64,000 nucleotides of DNA from NCBI GenBank assembly GCA_017626495.1, contig JAGAIP010000005.1:186001-250000 (forward strand), given 5' to 3'. A program made the position numbers and the translations under genes. The notes under the pieces are model-generated. The model was not told where the DNA came from. It made no database searches and saw only the letters and a program-made list of their open reading frames with translations. This DNA comes from Clostridia bacterium. GTDB lineage: Bacteria > Bacillota > Clostridia > Christensenellales > Borkfalkiaceae. Positions 44,494 through 53,811 of this stretch are shown in pieces (position 1 is the stretch's first letter; every line of letters starts with the position of its first letter).

Positions 44494-45753
44494 TTATTTT
44501 TCTCCTTTTTTGAAATAAGTAACAGCCTCGTCGAAAGGCACTTTGACCGATTCCGACGTCGCCATGTTTTTTACGTTCATGAATCCGCCTTCCAATTCGG
44601 AAGAGCCGATGGTCGCGACGAACTTCGCTCCGATTTTACCGGCGTACTTGAATTGCGCCTTGATGGAACGGTTCATGTGATCGGTATCGGCGACGATTCC
44701 GTTTTCCCTCAAAGTTTTCGCAACCGCGAACGCCTTCTTTCTCGAAAGTTCGTCCATGCCTGCGAGGTACACTTCGGGAACGGGTTCTTCCCCGAACGAA
44801 ACGCCCGTATTCTGCATGAGAAGAATGAGCCGTTCGAGCCCTGCCGCGAATCCGACGGCAGGCGTGGGAGAACCTCCCAGATTCTCGATGAGCGTATCGT
44901 ATCTCCCTCCTCCGCACACCGTTCCCTGCGAGCCGATGGCAGTGGAGACGAACTCGAATACCGTCTTGGAATAGTAGTCGAGCCCCCTCACGATGTTGGG
45001 GTTGATTTTGTAGGAAATACCGCATGCGTCCAACAGTTCGCGCACGCCCTTGAAGTGCCTTTCGCACTCCTCGCAGAGATAGTCCGTGATGACGGGGGCG
45101 TTCTTCGCGATTTCGTGGCAGGTTTCTTCTTTGCAATCGAGCAGGCGAAGGGGATTTTTCTCAAAACGCTCTCTGCACGTCGGACAGACTTCGCCAAGAT
45201 GCGGTCGGTAATAGTCGCGGAGCGCCTCGTTATACTTGGGACGGCAATGCTTACAGCCGATGGAGTTGATATTCAGCTCGACTTCGTCGATTCCGACGTC
45301 CTTCAAAAAATCGTTCGCAAGCATGATGACTTCCGCGTCCGCGTCGGGCGAGGGCGAGCCGAAAAACTCTACGCCGAACTGATGGAACTCGCGCAGTCTC
45401 CCTGCCTGCGGTCTTTCGTAACGGAACGCAGGGGTGATATAGTACAGTTTTGCGGGCAAAACGCCGCCCGTCAGTCCGTTCTCGATGAACATTCTCGCAA
45501 CGCCTGCCGTACCCTCGGGTTTTAAGGTGATGCTCCTGTCCCCTTTGTCGAGGAAGGTGTACATCTCCTTATTGACGATGTCGGTCGTATCGCCTACGCC
45601 GCGGTTAAAAAGTTCGGTGTGTTCAAAGGTCGGGGTTCTGACTTCTTTTAAGCAATATCTCTTGGAGACGGCTCTCGCCTTCTCTTCGAGATACTGCCAA
45701 CGATAGGATTCGCCGGGAAGAACGTCCTTTGTTCCCTTGGGAATGGTGATCAT
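44494..45753 (-). CDS. hisS: Histidyl-tRNA synthetase
   Basis: Class II synthetase that charges tRNA-His. 419 residues. Motif 1 region opens TIPKGTKDVLPGESYRW. Motif 2 is around FRYERPQAGRLREFHQFG, the histidine-specific loop is RGLDYYSKTVFEF, and motif 3 is PAVGFAAGLERLILL. A four-cysteine insertion (CKHCRPKY, CPTCRERF, CDECE-like CEECERHF) sits at ~165-240, as in several Firmicutes. AAGGAGAG precedes the ATG, 15 bases after the hslU stop codon. No T-box leader was seen in this short gap. Confidence 0.96.
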   Translation of the reverse strand: MITIPKGTKDVLPGESYRWQYLEEKARAVSKRYCLKEVRTPTFEHTELFNRGVGDTTDIVNKEMYTFLDKGDRSITLKPEGTAGVARMFIENGLTGGVLPAKLYYITPAFRYERPQAGRLREFHQFGVEFFGSPSPDADAEVIMLANDFLKDVGIDEVELNINSIGCKHCRPKYNEALRDYYRPHLGEVCPTCRERFEKNPLRLLDCKEETCHEIAKNAPVITDYLCEECERHFKGVRELLDACGISYKINPNIVRGLDYYSKTVFEFVSTAIGSQGTVCGGGRYDTLIENLGGSPTPAVGFAAGLERLILLMQNTGVSFGEEPVPEVYLAGMDELSRKKAFAVAKTLRENGIVADTDHMNRSIKAQFKYAGKIGAKFVATIGSSELEGGFMNVKNMATSESVKVPFDEAVTYFKKGEK

Positions 45754-45768
45754 AATTCTCTCCTTGGT

Positions 45769-47082
45769 TTATAAAACGTATTGTTTGAGATCTCTTGTCT
45801 CCGCGACGGATGCAAGGTGCTGATCGACGTAAGCGCGGTTGATCTCGATGGGAATGACGGGATAATCTCCGCCGCCCGCCTCGAAGGAGATCTCTTCGAG
45901 CAAATCTTCCATGACGGTGTGAAGTCTCCTTGCGCCGATGTCCTCGCTCGTCGCGTTCATATCGACGGCAATCTCCGCGATTCGCTCGATGGCGTCCTCG
46001 GAAAATCTGAGGTCGATGTTATCCACGGCGAGAAGAACCTTATACTGCATGGTGATGGAGTTCTCCGTGAGCGTCAGAATGCGAATGAAGTCCTCTTTCG
46101 TGAGACTTTTGAGCTCTACGAAGATGGGGAACCGTCCTTGAAGTTCGGGAATGAGGTCGTCCACGCTCGAAACGTGGAACGCGCCCGCCGCGATAAAGAG
46201 CATGAAATCCGTCTTGACCGCGCCGTATTTCGTCATGACCGTGCTGCCCTCTACGATGGGAAGAATGTCGCGCTGAACGCCCTCTCTCGATACGTCTGCG
46301 CCGCCCGAATTGCCCTTTGCGGCGATTTTGTCGATCTCGTCGATGAAGATGATGCCTTCGTTCTCCGCGCGCCTGACCGCCTCTGCGGAGACGAAATCGT
46401 TATCGATGAGCTTATCGCTCTCCTCGTCGATACAGATTTTCAACGCCTCTTTGACGGAAAGTCTTCTCTTTTTCTTCTTTTTGGGGAACATATCGCCGAA
46501 CACCGAACCGAGCGAGATTGACGCGCCGCCGCCTGCCATCAGCTCCATGCCCATGGGTTGGTCGGTCACTTCCATTTCGATCAAGGTGTCATCGAAAATG
46601 CCTCTGTCGAGTCCCTCTTTGAGGTTTGCCTCGAACACCTCATCCGCCGTTTCTCCCTTATCCGCTCTCTTCGCTTCTTTCAGAAGGGCGAGCACCTTCT
46701 TTTTCGCCCTCGCGGTGGCTTTGATGGACACTTCCGCCATCTGTTCTTCCTTGACGAGTCGGTAGGAGCACTCCACGAGATCCCTTACCATGCCCTCTAC
46801 GTCCTTGCCGACGTAGCCGACCTCGGTATATTTGGTCGCCTCGACCTTGACGAAAGGCGCTTTGACGAGTTTGGCAAGTCTTCTTGCGATCTCCGTTTTG
46901 CCCACGCCCGTAGGTCCTTTCATGATGATGTTTTTGGGCGTGATCTCCTCTCGAAGTTCGGGAGAGAGCTGACTTCTTCTGTATCTGTTTCTGAGCGCGA
47001 TCGCGACGGCTTTTTTCGCCTCGTTCTGACCGACGATGTATTTATTGAGTTCGAAAACGATCTGTTTCGGGGAAAGCGCCAT
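45769..47082 (-). CDS. hslU: HslU, ATPase of the HslVU protease
   Basis: 437 residues from the ATG at 47082, which overlaps the hslV stop codon by one base (TAATG) and gives the correct start ALSPKQIVFELNKYIVGQ. Walker A is MKGPTGVGKTEIARRL (~55-70), pore loop GYVG is in TEVGYVGKDVEG, and Walker B is IIFIDEIDKIAAK (~245). The sensor region and C-terminal tail that docks into HslV end with LKQYVL. It unfolds substrates for HslV. Confidence 0.96.
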   Translation of the reverse strand: MALSPKQIVFELNKYIVGQNEAKKAVAIALRNRYRRSQLSPELREEITPKNIIMKGPTGVGKTEIARRLAKLVKAPFVKVEATKYTEVGYVGKDVEGMVRDLVECSYRLVKEEQMAEVSIKATARAKKKVLALLKEAKRADKGETADEVFEANLKEGLDRGIFDDTLIEMEVTDQPMGMELMAGGGASISLGSVFGDMFPKKKKKRRLSVKEALKICIDEESDKLIDNDFVSAEAVRRAENEGIIFIDEIDKIAAKGNSGGADVSREGVQRDILPIVEGSTVMTKYGAVKTDFMLFIAAGAFHVSSVDDLIPELQGRFPIFVELKSLTKEDFIRILTLTENSITMQYKVLLAVDNIDLRFSEDAIERIAEIAVDMNATSEDIGARRLHTVMEDLLEEISFEAGGGDYPVIPIEINRAYVDQHLASVAETRDLKQYVL

Positions 47083-47633
47083 TATTCCTCCTCCTTTCCG
47101 ACCACTTCGCATCGGATGTTGTCGTTGGTGAACACGCAGATCTCGCTCGCGATTTTAAGCGCTTTCTTTGCGATCTCCTCTGCGGTGAAGTCGGTATTCT
47201 GATAGAGAGCGCGCGCCGCGGCAAGCGCATAATTTCCGCCCGAACCGATGGCAAGCACGCCGTCGTCGGGTTCGATGACGTCTCCCGTACCCGAGACCAT
47301 GAGCATGGTGTCCTTATCCGCAACGATGAGGAGCGCCTCTAACTTTCTGCCCATTTTGTCCGCTCTCCAAAGGTCGGCAAGCTCGACTGCGGAGCGCATG
47401 AGGTTTCCCGAAAACTTATTGAGCATTCCCTCGAACTTTTCGGAAAGGGAAAATGCGTCGGAAACGGAGCCTGCAAAGCCCATAATAACCTTGCCCCCGT
47501 AAATTCTTCTGACTTTTTTCGCGGTATTTTTGAAGATGACGTTCTCGCCCATGGTGACTTGTCCGTCGCCGGCAATGGCGATCACGCCGTCTTTTTTGAC
47601 GCCGCAAATGGTTGTTGCGTGAAATTCAGTCAT
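47082..47633 (-). CDS. hslV: HslV, threonine protease subunit of HslVU
   Basis: 183 residues. The catalytic threonine follows a short propeptide in [14 protein letters not shown]; processing would expose TTICG. The substrate-side segments [17 protein letters not shown] and [15 protein letters not shown] are intact. Proteasome-like dodecamer in the cytoplasm. Its start overlaps the trmFO stop (ATGA) and its stop overlaps hslU. The gene order topA-trmFO-hslV-hslU resembles Bacillus, but without xerC and codY. Confidence 0.96.
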   Translation of the reverse strand: MTEFHATTICGVKKDGVIAIAGDGQVTMGENVIFKNTAKKVRRIYGGKVIMGFAGSVSDAFSLSEKFEGMLNKFSGNLMRSAVELADLWRADKMGRKLEALLIVADKDTMLMVSGTGDVIEPDDGVLAIGSGGNYALAAARALYQNTDFTAEEIAKKALKIASEICVFTNDNIRCEVVGKEEE

Positions 47634-48913
47634 GTTATGTCTCCTATTTCTCGGATGACGGCGAGCGAACGCTCCGCCATCATTCTGCGTTTTTTCTCTT
47701 TATCCCGCTCTTCGATGGGATTCAAAATGCCGTAATTCGCGTTCATCGGCTGAAAATCGTCGTGAAGCGTCGAAACGTAATCGGAAAGCGCGCCGCAGAC
47801 GGTGTTTCCGTCTAATTTGAGGGGCTCTTGTCCTGAGAGACGCCTTACGATCTGCAAACCGACCAAAAGTCCGCTCATCGCGCTCTCCACGTATCCCTCT
47901 ACGCCCGTGATCTGCCCTGCAAAGTACAGGTTGTCCCTTTTCTTGCAGGAATAATCGTAAGAGAGCGATCCCTGGGGAAGATAGGTATTTCTGTGCATGA
48001 CGCCGTAGCGGAGAAACTCTGCGTTTCTCAAAGCCGGTATGATGCCGAATACCCTCTTTTGTTCGGGAAATTTAAGGTTCGTCTGACAGCCGACGAGGTT
48101 GTAGGACGTTCCGTTTTTGTCCTCTTTTCTCAGCTGCAATACGGCGTAGGGGCGTTTTCCGTCCTTGTCGTACAGTCCGACGGGTTTAAGCATTCCGAAT
48201 CGGAGCGTATCTTTTCCGCGCGACGCCATGACCTCGACGGGCATACAGCCGTCGAAAATCTCCCTTTTGTCAAATTCATGCACGAGCGCGCGCTCCGCCG
48301 TCCTGAGTCCCTCGACGAACGCCTCGTATTCCTCCCGATTCATGGGACAGTTGACGTAATCGCCCGTACCTTTATTGTATCTGTCCGCGACGAACGTCTT
48401 TTCCCAGTCTACGCTCTCTTTCGAAACGATGGGCGCGGACGCGTCGTAAAAGTGCAGTCCGCCCAACAGTTCGGAAATTTCGTCCGCAAGCGCCCCTTGC
48501 GTCAAAGGTCCCGTCGCGATCACGGTGATCCCTTCGGAAGGGATACGTTCGACAAGTTCTTCCTTTACCGTAATATTCGGGTGGTTTCCGATCTTCTCGG
48601 TAATGAAAGACGAAAACGATTCTCTGTCCACGGCGAGCGCGCCGCCGGCAGGAACGCGAGAAACTTCGGCGGCCTGCATGGTCAAAGAACCCAAAAGGCG
48701 CATCTCCTCTTTGAGAAGTCCGCAGGCGTTGCCGTAAACGTCGTTCGATTTGAGGGAGTTGGAACAGACGAGTTCCGCAAGGAGCGGAGAGGTATGCGCC
48801 GGGGAATAGGCAAGCGGTTTCGCCTCGATGAGCGTGACCTCAAACCCTGCGTTTGCGATCTTCCAAGCCGCTTCGACCCCTGCGAGTCCTCCGCCGACTA
48901 CGTTAATCTTCAT
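47630..48913 (-). CDS. trmFO: Folate/FAD-dependent tRNA m5U54 methyltransferase
   Basis: Makes ribothymidine at position 54 of tRNAs using methylenetetrahydrofolate. 427 residues. The FAD-binding dinucleotide motif is [20 protein letters not shown]. The family cysteine-containing segment [20 protein letters not shown] follows at ~48-67, with [12 protein letters not shown] and the C-terminal [20 protein letters not shown]. Overlaps topA by 11 bases at its start and hslV by four at its end. The folate cofactor links it to the metF/metH branch elsewhere in the window. Confidence 0.96.
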   Translation of the reverse strand: MKINVVGGGLAGVEAAWKIANAGFEVTLIEAKPLAYSPAHTSPLLAELVCSNSLKSNDVYGNACGLLKEEMRLLGSLTMQAAEVSRVPAGGALAVDRESFSSFITEKIGNHPNITVKEELVERIPSEGITVIATGPLTQGALADEISELLGGLHFYDASAPIVSKESVDWEKTFVADRYNKGTGDYVNCPMNREEYEAFVEGLRTAERALVHEFDKREIFDGCMPVEVMASRGKDTLRFGMLKPVGLYDKDGKRPYAVLQLRKEDKNGTSYNLVGCQTNLKFPEQKRVFGIIPALRNAEFLRYGVMHRNTYLPQGSLSYDYSCKKRDNLYFAGQITGVEGYVESAMSGLLVGLQIVRRLSGQEPLKLDGNTVCGALSDYVSTLHDDFQPMNANYGILNPIEERDKEKKRRMMAERSLAVIREIGDIT

Positions 48914-51104
48914 CTTTCTCCCCTTTTTCCTTATAATCGCATTCTTTCGAGGAACACTTGAGATCCCCCTTCGCCGTCTTTACGAGATAGCTTCCGCACT
49001 TCGGGCATTTCTTCCCGACGGGAAGATCCCAACTCATGAATTTACACTGCGGATACCCCGTACAGCCGTAAAACAATCTCCCTTTTTTGGATTTTCTGGG
49101 AAGAACGGGTTCTCCGCACTCGGGACACACGCCTGCCTCGGCGGGAATCGTTTTATCGGGCACGGGCATGGTCGTCTTGCAAGCAGGATAGTTGGGGCAA
49201 GCGAGGAATTTTCCGAACTTGCCCGATTTTACGACGAGCATCGCGCCGCACTTGGGGCAAGGCACGTCGGAGACTTCCACTTCCGTCTCGTTCTTCTTAT
49301 TTCCGCACGCGGGGTTGGTACAAAGGAGATATTTTCCGTACCGTCCGCCCTTCCTGACCATGAGCGTACCGCACTTTTCACAGGGAATATCCGTCTGCTC
49401 GGTACCTTCTTCCTGCGCCTTTGCCACTTTCTCCGCAAAGGGAGGATAGAAGTCGGTCAGAATCTTGTGCCAGTCTTTATTACCCTCTTCGATTTCGTCG
49501 AGCTTCTTTTCCATGTCTGCCGTGAACCCGACGTCCATGACGTCCTGAAAATAGTGCATCAGAAGATCGGTGATCTCAAACGCCACAGGCTCGGGCATCA
49601 TGTATTTTTTATCGACCTTGGAGACGTACTTTCTCTTGGTGAGCACGGCGATGATGGACGCATAGGTCGAGGGGCGTCCGATCCCGTTGGATTCCATCTC
49701 CTTGACGAGAGACGCGTCCGTATATCTCAAAGGCGGTTTGGTAAATTTCTGCTTGGGCTCCTCTTTGAGACAGCGGAGCGTATCTCCCTCATTTAAGGGA
49801 GGGAGGAGTTTTCCGACCTCCTCTTCTTCGTTCCCCTTCGCCTCGGTATAGGCGGCGGTGAATCCTGCAAAGAGAAGCGCTTTTCCCGTCGCCTTAAAGG
49901 AATACTCCCCGTTGTCGATGGCGATTTGCATGGTATTGTACTTTGCCTCCGCCATCTGCGAGGCGACGAATCTGTCGTAAATGAGTTTATAGATATTCCA
50001 GTGTTTCCTGTCAAGCAGATGCTTGACGGATTCGGGCGTTCTCGCAACGTCGTTGGGACGAATCGCCTCGTGCGCGTCCTGCGCGCCCTTGCCTGCGGCG
50101 TAGACGTTCGGTTTGGACGGAACGTACTCTTTTCCGTACTTCTCTTCAATGAATCGAAGGGCGGAAGCCTGCGCCTCGGCGGAAATACGGGTGGAGTCGG
50201 TACGGATATAGGTTACGAACGCGATGTGTCCCTCTTCGGGCGTGTCGATGCCCTCGTAAAGATGTTGCGCAATCAGCATGACTTCGGGAGAGGTCATGCC
50301 GAATTTATTCGACGCGTCCTGTTGCAACGTAGAAGTCGTGAACGGAGCGGGAGCGTGCGACTTCGAGACCGCCTTCTTCACTCCCGTTACGGTGTATTTC
50401 CCCTCTTTCAGGGCGGAGAGCACCTCGTCTATTTCTTCTTTGGATGCAGGAACGTACTTTTTCCCCTTTTTCTTGACGAGCGACGCGAGGAAAGACGCGT
50501 ACTTCTCCTGCTGATCGCGCAAGGTGACGGTGAGATCCCAGTACTCCTTGGGTACGAACGCCTGAATGGCGCGTTCCCTGTCCACGATGAGCCGAAGCGC
50601 AACCGACTGCACTCTTCCTGCGGAAAGTCCGCTGTGAATGCGTTTATTGAGCAGGGGAGAAAGCTTATAGCCGACGAGCCTGTCGAGGACGCGCCTTGCC
50701 TGTTGCGCGTCTACGAGGTCGGTGTTGACGCATCTGGGTTGGGTGAGCGCTTTCTGCACCGCTTTTTCTGAAATCTCGTTAAACTCGATTCTGTTTTTTT
50801 CGTTCGGATCGAGCTTTAACACCGTCTGCAAATGCCATGAAATCGCCTCTCCCTCGCGGTCGGGGTCGGTCGCGAGATAGATTTTGTCCGCTTTTTTGGC
50901 TTCATCCGTGAGGCGCTTGATGACGTCGCGCTTTCCTTCGCTGACGACGTATTTGGGTTCAAAATTATTTTTCACGTCTACGCCGAGCGTCTTTTCGGGA
51001 AGATCCCTGACGTGTCCGGCGGAGGCGTCGACTTTATACTTTCCCTTCAAATATTTGGAAATTGTCTTTGCCTTGGAAGGCGATTCTACAATGATGAGAT
51101 CCAT
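48903..51104 (-). CDS. topA: DNA topoisomerase I
   Basis: Relaxes negative supercoils. 733 residues. The TOPRIM domain opens DLIIVESPSKAKTISKYL with the acidic ATDPDREGEAI motif. The catalytic tyrosine is in IAFVTYIRTDSTRIS (~315). Four C-terminal zinc ribbons can be seen: CEKCGTLMVRKGGRYGKYLL..., CPKCGAMLVVKSGKFGKF, CPECGEPVLPRKSKKG and CPKCGSYLVKTAKGD (~585-725). The usual number is three or four. The stop lies within the first codons of trmFO, and the start is seven bases after dprA. Confidence 0.97.
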   Translation of the reverse strand: MDLIIVESPSKAKTISKYLKGKYKVDASAGHVRDLPEKTLGVDVKNNFEPKYVVSEGKRDVIKRLTDEAKKADKIYLATDPDREGEAISWHLQTVLKLDPNEKNRIEFNEISEKAVQKALTQPRCVNTDLVDAQQARRVLDRLVGYKLSPLLNKRIHSGLSAGRVQSVALRLIVDRERAIQAFVPKEYWDLTVTLRDQQEKYASFLASLVKKKGKKYVPASKEEIDEVLSALKEGKYTVTGVKKAVSKSHAPAPFTTSTLQQDASNKFGMTSPEVMLIAQHLYEGIDTPEEGHIAFVTYIRTDSTRISAEAQASALRFIEEKYGKEYVPSKPNVYAAGKGAQDAHEAIRPNDVARTPESVKHLLDRKHWNIYKLIYDRFVASQMAEAKYNTMQIAIDNGEYSFKATGKALLFAGFTAAYTEAKGNEEEEVGKLLPPLNEGDTLRCLKEEPKQKFTKPPLRYTDASLVKEMESNGIGRPSTYASIIAVLTKRKYVSKVDKKYMMPEPVAFEITDLLMHYFQDVMDVGFTADMEKKLDEIEEGNKDWHKILTDFYPPFAEKVAKAQEEGTEQTDIPCEKCGTLMVRKGGRYGKYLLCTNPACGNKKNETEVEVSDVPCPKCGAMLVVKSGKFGKFLACPNYPACKTTMPVPDKTIPAEAGVCPECGEPVLPRKSKKGRLFYGCTGYPQCKFMSWDLPVGKKCPKCGSYLVKTAKGDLKCSSKECDYKEKGEKDED

Positions 51105-51111
51105 TGATTAC

Positions 51112-52173
51112 CTATACGGGACGGAATTTATTTCCGCCTGATTTTACGATTCTGTTTTTGAGTTCCAGCGCAGAGAGCACGGCGAACAACGCGCTTGCAT
51201 CGAGATTCGTCAGCCGTCCTATCTGAGCGACGTGCACTTCTTCCCCTTCCCTGATACAATCGAGGACGAGTTTTTCCTCGTCCGTCAAGGAAGGATCGGG
51301 CGTACGTTCAAAGTTTATACCAAAATCGGGCAAAATGTCAAGAACATTTTCTGTCGGATAGGCGCCTTTTTTCAAAAGTGCGTTCGCGCCCTCTCCGCTC
51401 GCCGTGCCGATGGTGTACGGAAAGGCGTATACGGGTTTCCCGTATTCGAGCGCGCAATGCGCCGTGATCAGCGTTCCGCTCTTTTTTCCGGCGCTCACGA
51501 CGAGCACGCCACGGCTCATACCTGCCATAATGCGGTTGCGGATATGGTAAAAATACGTTCTGGTCGAAACGGACGGGGGAAACGGAGAGACGAGCAGTCC
51601 TCTCTCCCGTACCCTTTCGTGAACGCGTTTCTTGACCGCGAAATCGAGTCCGCAGGGAAAGACGCATACCGTCTTGCCCCGTTCTATACTCCCTACTGTC
51701 GCGGCATAGTCTCCCCCTTCGGCGGCGCCCGTGACGATCGCGAAATGCTCGGATAAGTCCCACGCGATCTGCTCCGTCACTTTCAGGATATTCGGCAATG
51801 TCTTTCTCGATCCGACGATACAGAACGTCGGCTCTTGCAACAGTTCAACCTTTCCCATGCAATAGAGAACGAGTGGTTTTGCCTCGTAATCTCGGAGAGG
51901 AGAAGGATAGAGCGCCGAGGTATAAGGCACGGCGACGATTCCCTTTCTCTCGTAATCGGACAAAAGCGCGGAAAGATATTCCTCGGTAAACGCTTCCCCG
52001 ATACTATTATATACGTCCTTTTTCCCGTTTCTAATCAGAAATGCGGAAAAATCCTCTGTAAATAAATCGGACGGAGCGTCGTATCGTTCCAAAAGCTCCC
52101 ATTTTTTCTTTTCTTCAAGAACGAGCACACTGCCTAGCGTAATGACGGCGAGATCGTCTCTCGTATAGTTCAT
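51112..52173 (-). CDS. dprA: DNA-processing protein DprA/Smf
   Basis: 353 residues. A DprA Rossmann-like domain is visible with YPSPLRDYEAKPLVLYCMG, FCIVGSRKTL, VTGAAEGGDYAATVGSIERG, VFPCGLDF, RNRIMAGMSRGVLVVSAG and SGTLITAHCALEYGKPVYAFP. It loads RecA on incoming single strands during natural transformation and is widely conserved beyond competent species. In most homologues the VTG motif reads SGxARGID; here GAAEGGDYA keeps the glycines but changes the arginine. The C-terminal ~70 residues form a winged-helix-like domain. The ATG overlaps the yifB stop codon. Confidence 0.92.
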   Translation of the reverse strand: MNYTRDDLAVITLGSVLVLEEKKKWELLERYDAPSDLFTEDFSAFLIRNGKKDVYNSIGEAFTEEYLSALLSDYERKGIVAVPYTSALYPSPLRDYEAKPLVLYCMGKVELLQEPTFCIVGSRKTLPNILKVTEQIAWDLSEHFAIVTGAAEGGDYAATVGSIERGKTVCVFPCGLDFAVKKRVHERVRERGLLVSPFPPSVSTRTYFYHIRNRIMAGMSRGVLVVSAGKKSGTLITAHCALEYGKPVYAFPYTIGTASGEGANALLKKGAYPTENVLDILPDFGINFERTPDPSLTDEEKLVLDCIREGEEVHVAQIGRLTNLDASALFAVLSALELKNRIVKSGGNKFRPV

Positions 52174-53675
52174 CGTTCAAACGTTCGGTAAGAAACCGCC
52201 TCCAAAATGTGTTTGGGCTCGATTTCCGCACTCCCGTCCAGATCGGCGATCGTGCGTGCGACTTTGATCATTCTCGCCCTGCCGCGCGCGGACAGATCGA
52301 GCCGAGAAAATGCCGATTTGAGAATGGTCTCACACTCCGAAGAGAGTTTACAAAAGACGCTCAATTCCCTCTCGCGCATTTCGCTGTTCGTATGTATTTT
52401 CCCCCGAAACCGCTTTCGCTGAATCTCCCTTGCCGCCTCGACGCGGAGCTTGACGGCGGAAGAAGGCTCTTCCTGCTTTTCGGAGATGAGATCGTCGTAG
52501 GAAACGGAATCCACCTCGACCTGCAAATCGATTCTGTCGAGTAGCGGTCCCGAAATTTTTGCACGGTAACGCTTGATGTCGTAGGGAGAACAGTTGCAGG
52601 GTTTCTCCGAACCGTAGTTTCCGCAAGGGCAGGGATTCATGCTCGCGCAGAGAATAAACGACGCAGGATACCGATACGCGCCGACCGAACGGGCGATGGT
52701 GATCACGCCGTCTTCGAGCGGTTGACGGAGCGCCTCCAACGCCGAACGGTTATACTCGGGCAATTCGTCGAGAAACAGAACGCCGTTATGCGCGAGTGAA
52801 ACTTCTCCGGGGTGTATTTTCGTGTTTCCGCCTCCGCAGAGGGAAACGGTCGTAGCCGTATGATGGGGCGAGCGGAACGGGCGGTTGGAGACGATGCCCT
52901 CCTCCGTCAAAATCCCTGCGACGGAATGAATTTTCGTCACTTCGAGCGCCTCTTCGAACGTGAGGTCGGGTAAAATGCCGGGAATACACCTTGCGAGCAT
53001 CGTTTTTCCGGCTCCGGGAGGCCCGACCAACAGGATATTATGACCGCCCGACACGGCGATCTCGACGGCGCGTTTTGCGACCGCCTGTCCCTTCACGAAG
53101 GACAGATCGGCGTCGTCCCGTACCGACGAACCCGAAAACAGATGCGGACGTATGGGTTCGATCAGATTCTCTCCGCCGATATGGCTTACGATCTCCGAAA
53201 TGCGTTCGACGGGATAGACTGTGATTCCCGAGAGATAAGACGCCTCGTTTTCGTTGTCTTTGGGAATAAAAAAGGTGGTATATCCCCGATCGCGCGCGCT
53301 GATCAAAAGAGGAAGCATACCCGAAACGCCCCGCACTTTTCCGTCGAGCGCGAGCTCGCCGAGAAAGACTACGTTTTCGTCGCCGATATAAAGTTGCCCC
53401 GTCGCTTTCAGAATACAGACCGCGATGGCGAGATCGAACTGCGTTCCCTCTTTTCTGAGATCGGCAGGCGCAAGATTGACGGTGATTTTATGGGTGGGGA
53501 ACACGTTGCCGCTGTTTTTAACCGCGCTTCTCACGCGTTCTTTGGATTCCTTCACGGCGGCGTCGGGCAAACCGACCAACTCAAACGAGGGCATACCGTT
53601 ATTGACGTCCGCTTCGACGTCGACGGCATATCCGTCCAACCCGTTGAGGGTAAAGCATTTTACGTTTGCGAGCAT
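52170..53675 (-). CDS. YifB/ComM family AAA+ ATPase (Mg-chelatase-like)
   Basis: 501 residues from the ATG at 53675, preceded by GGAGG; an in-frame ATG six codons earlier has no proper spacing. The N-terminal Lon-protease-like domain (~1-170) is without catalytic residues, as in the family. Walker A is LLVGPPGAGKTMLARCIPG (~220), and Walker B is VLFLDELPEYNRSALEALRQ. A C-terminal cysteine set CASMNPCPCGNYGS / CNCSP is characteristic. ComM in Haemophilus is a branch-migration helicase in transformation. First gene of an eight-gene operon. Confidence 0.93.
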   Translation of the reverse strand: MLANVKCFTLNGLDGYAVDVEADVNNGMPSFELVGLPDAAVKESKERVRSAVKNSGNVFPTHKITVNLAPADLRKEGTQFDLAIAVCILKATGQLYIGDENVVFLGELALDGKVRGVSGMLPLLISARDRGYTTFFIPKDNENEASYLSGITVYPVERISEIVSHIGGENLIEPIRPHLFSGSSVRDDADLSFVKGQAVAKRAVEIAVSGGHNILLVGPPGAGKTMLARCIPGILPDLTFEEALEVTKIHSVAGILTEEGIVSNRPFRSPHHTATTVSLCGGGNTKIHPGEVSLAHNGVLFLDELPEYNRSALEALRQPLEDGVITIARSVGAYRYPASFILCASMNPCPCGNYGSEKPCNCSPYDIKRYRAKISGPLLDRIDLQVEVDSVSYDDLISEKQEEPSSAVKLRVEAAREIQRKRFRGKIHTNSEMRERELSVFCKLSSECETILKSAFSRLDLSARGRARMIKVARTIADLDGSAEIEPKHILEAVSYRTFER

Positions 53676-53698
53676 ATCCTTTTTCCTCCACACTGTTT

Positions 53699-53727
53699 AG
53701 TATAGCACAACGTTGTCCGCATTGCAA
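53699..53727 (-). promoter_or_regulatory. Promoter of the yifB-dprA-topA-trmFO-hslVU-hisS-trxA operon
   Basis: TTGCAA (53727-53722), 17 bases, TATACT (53704-53699) on the minus strand, 24 bases before the yifB start. Confidence 0.7.
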
Positions 53728-53755
53728 GACAAATGTGTCTTTCGCTAAAAAAATA

Positions 53756-53789
53756 GCGGCATGGCGATAATTCCTTATCGCCGTGCCGC
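53756..53789 (-). terminator. Terminator of the processive glycosyltransferase gene
   Basis: A 15-bp stem (GCGGCATGGCGATAA with one wobble), four-base loop, and an A7 run on the plus strand that gives T7 on the minus strand. Confidence 0.9.
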
Positions 53790-53811
53790 GAAAACAAGAG
53801 ACGTTTTCCTT

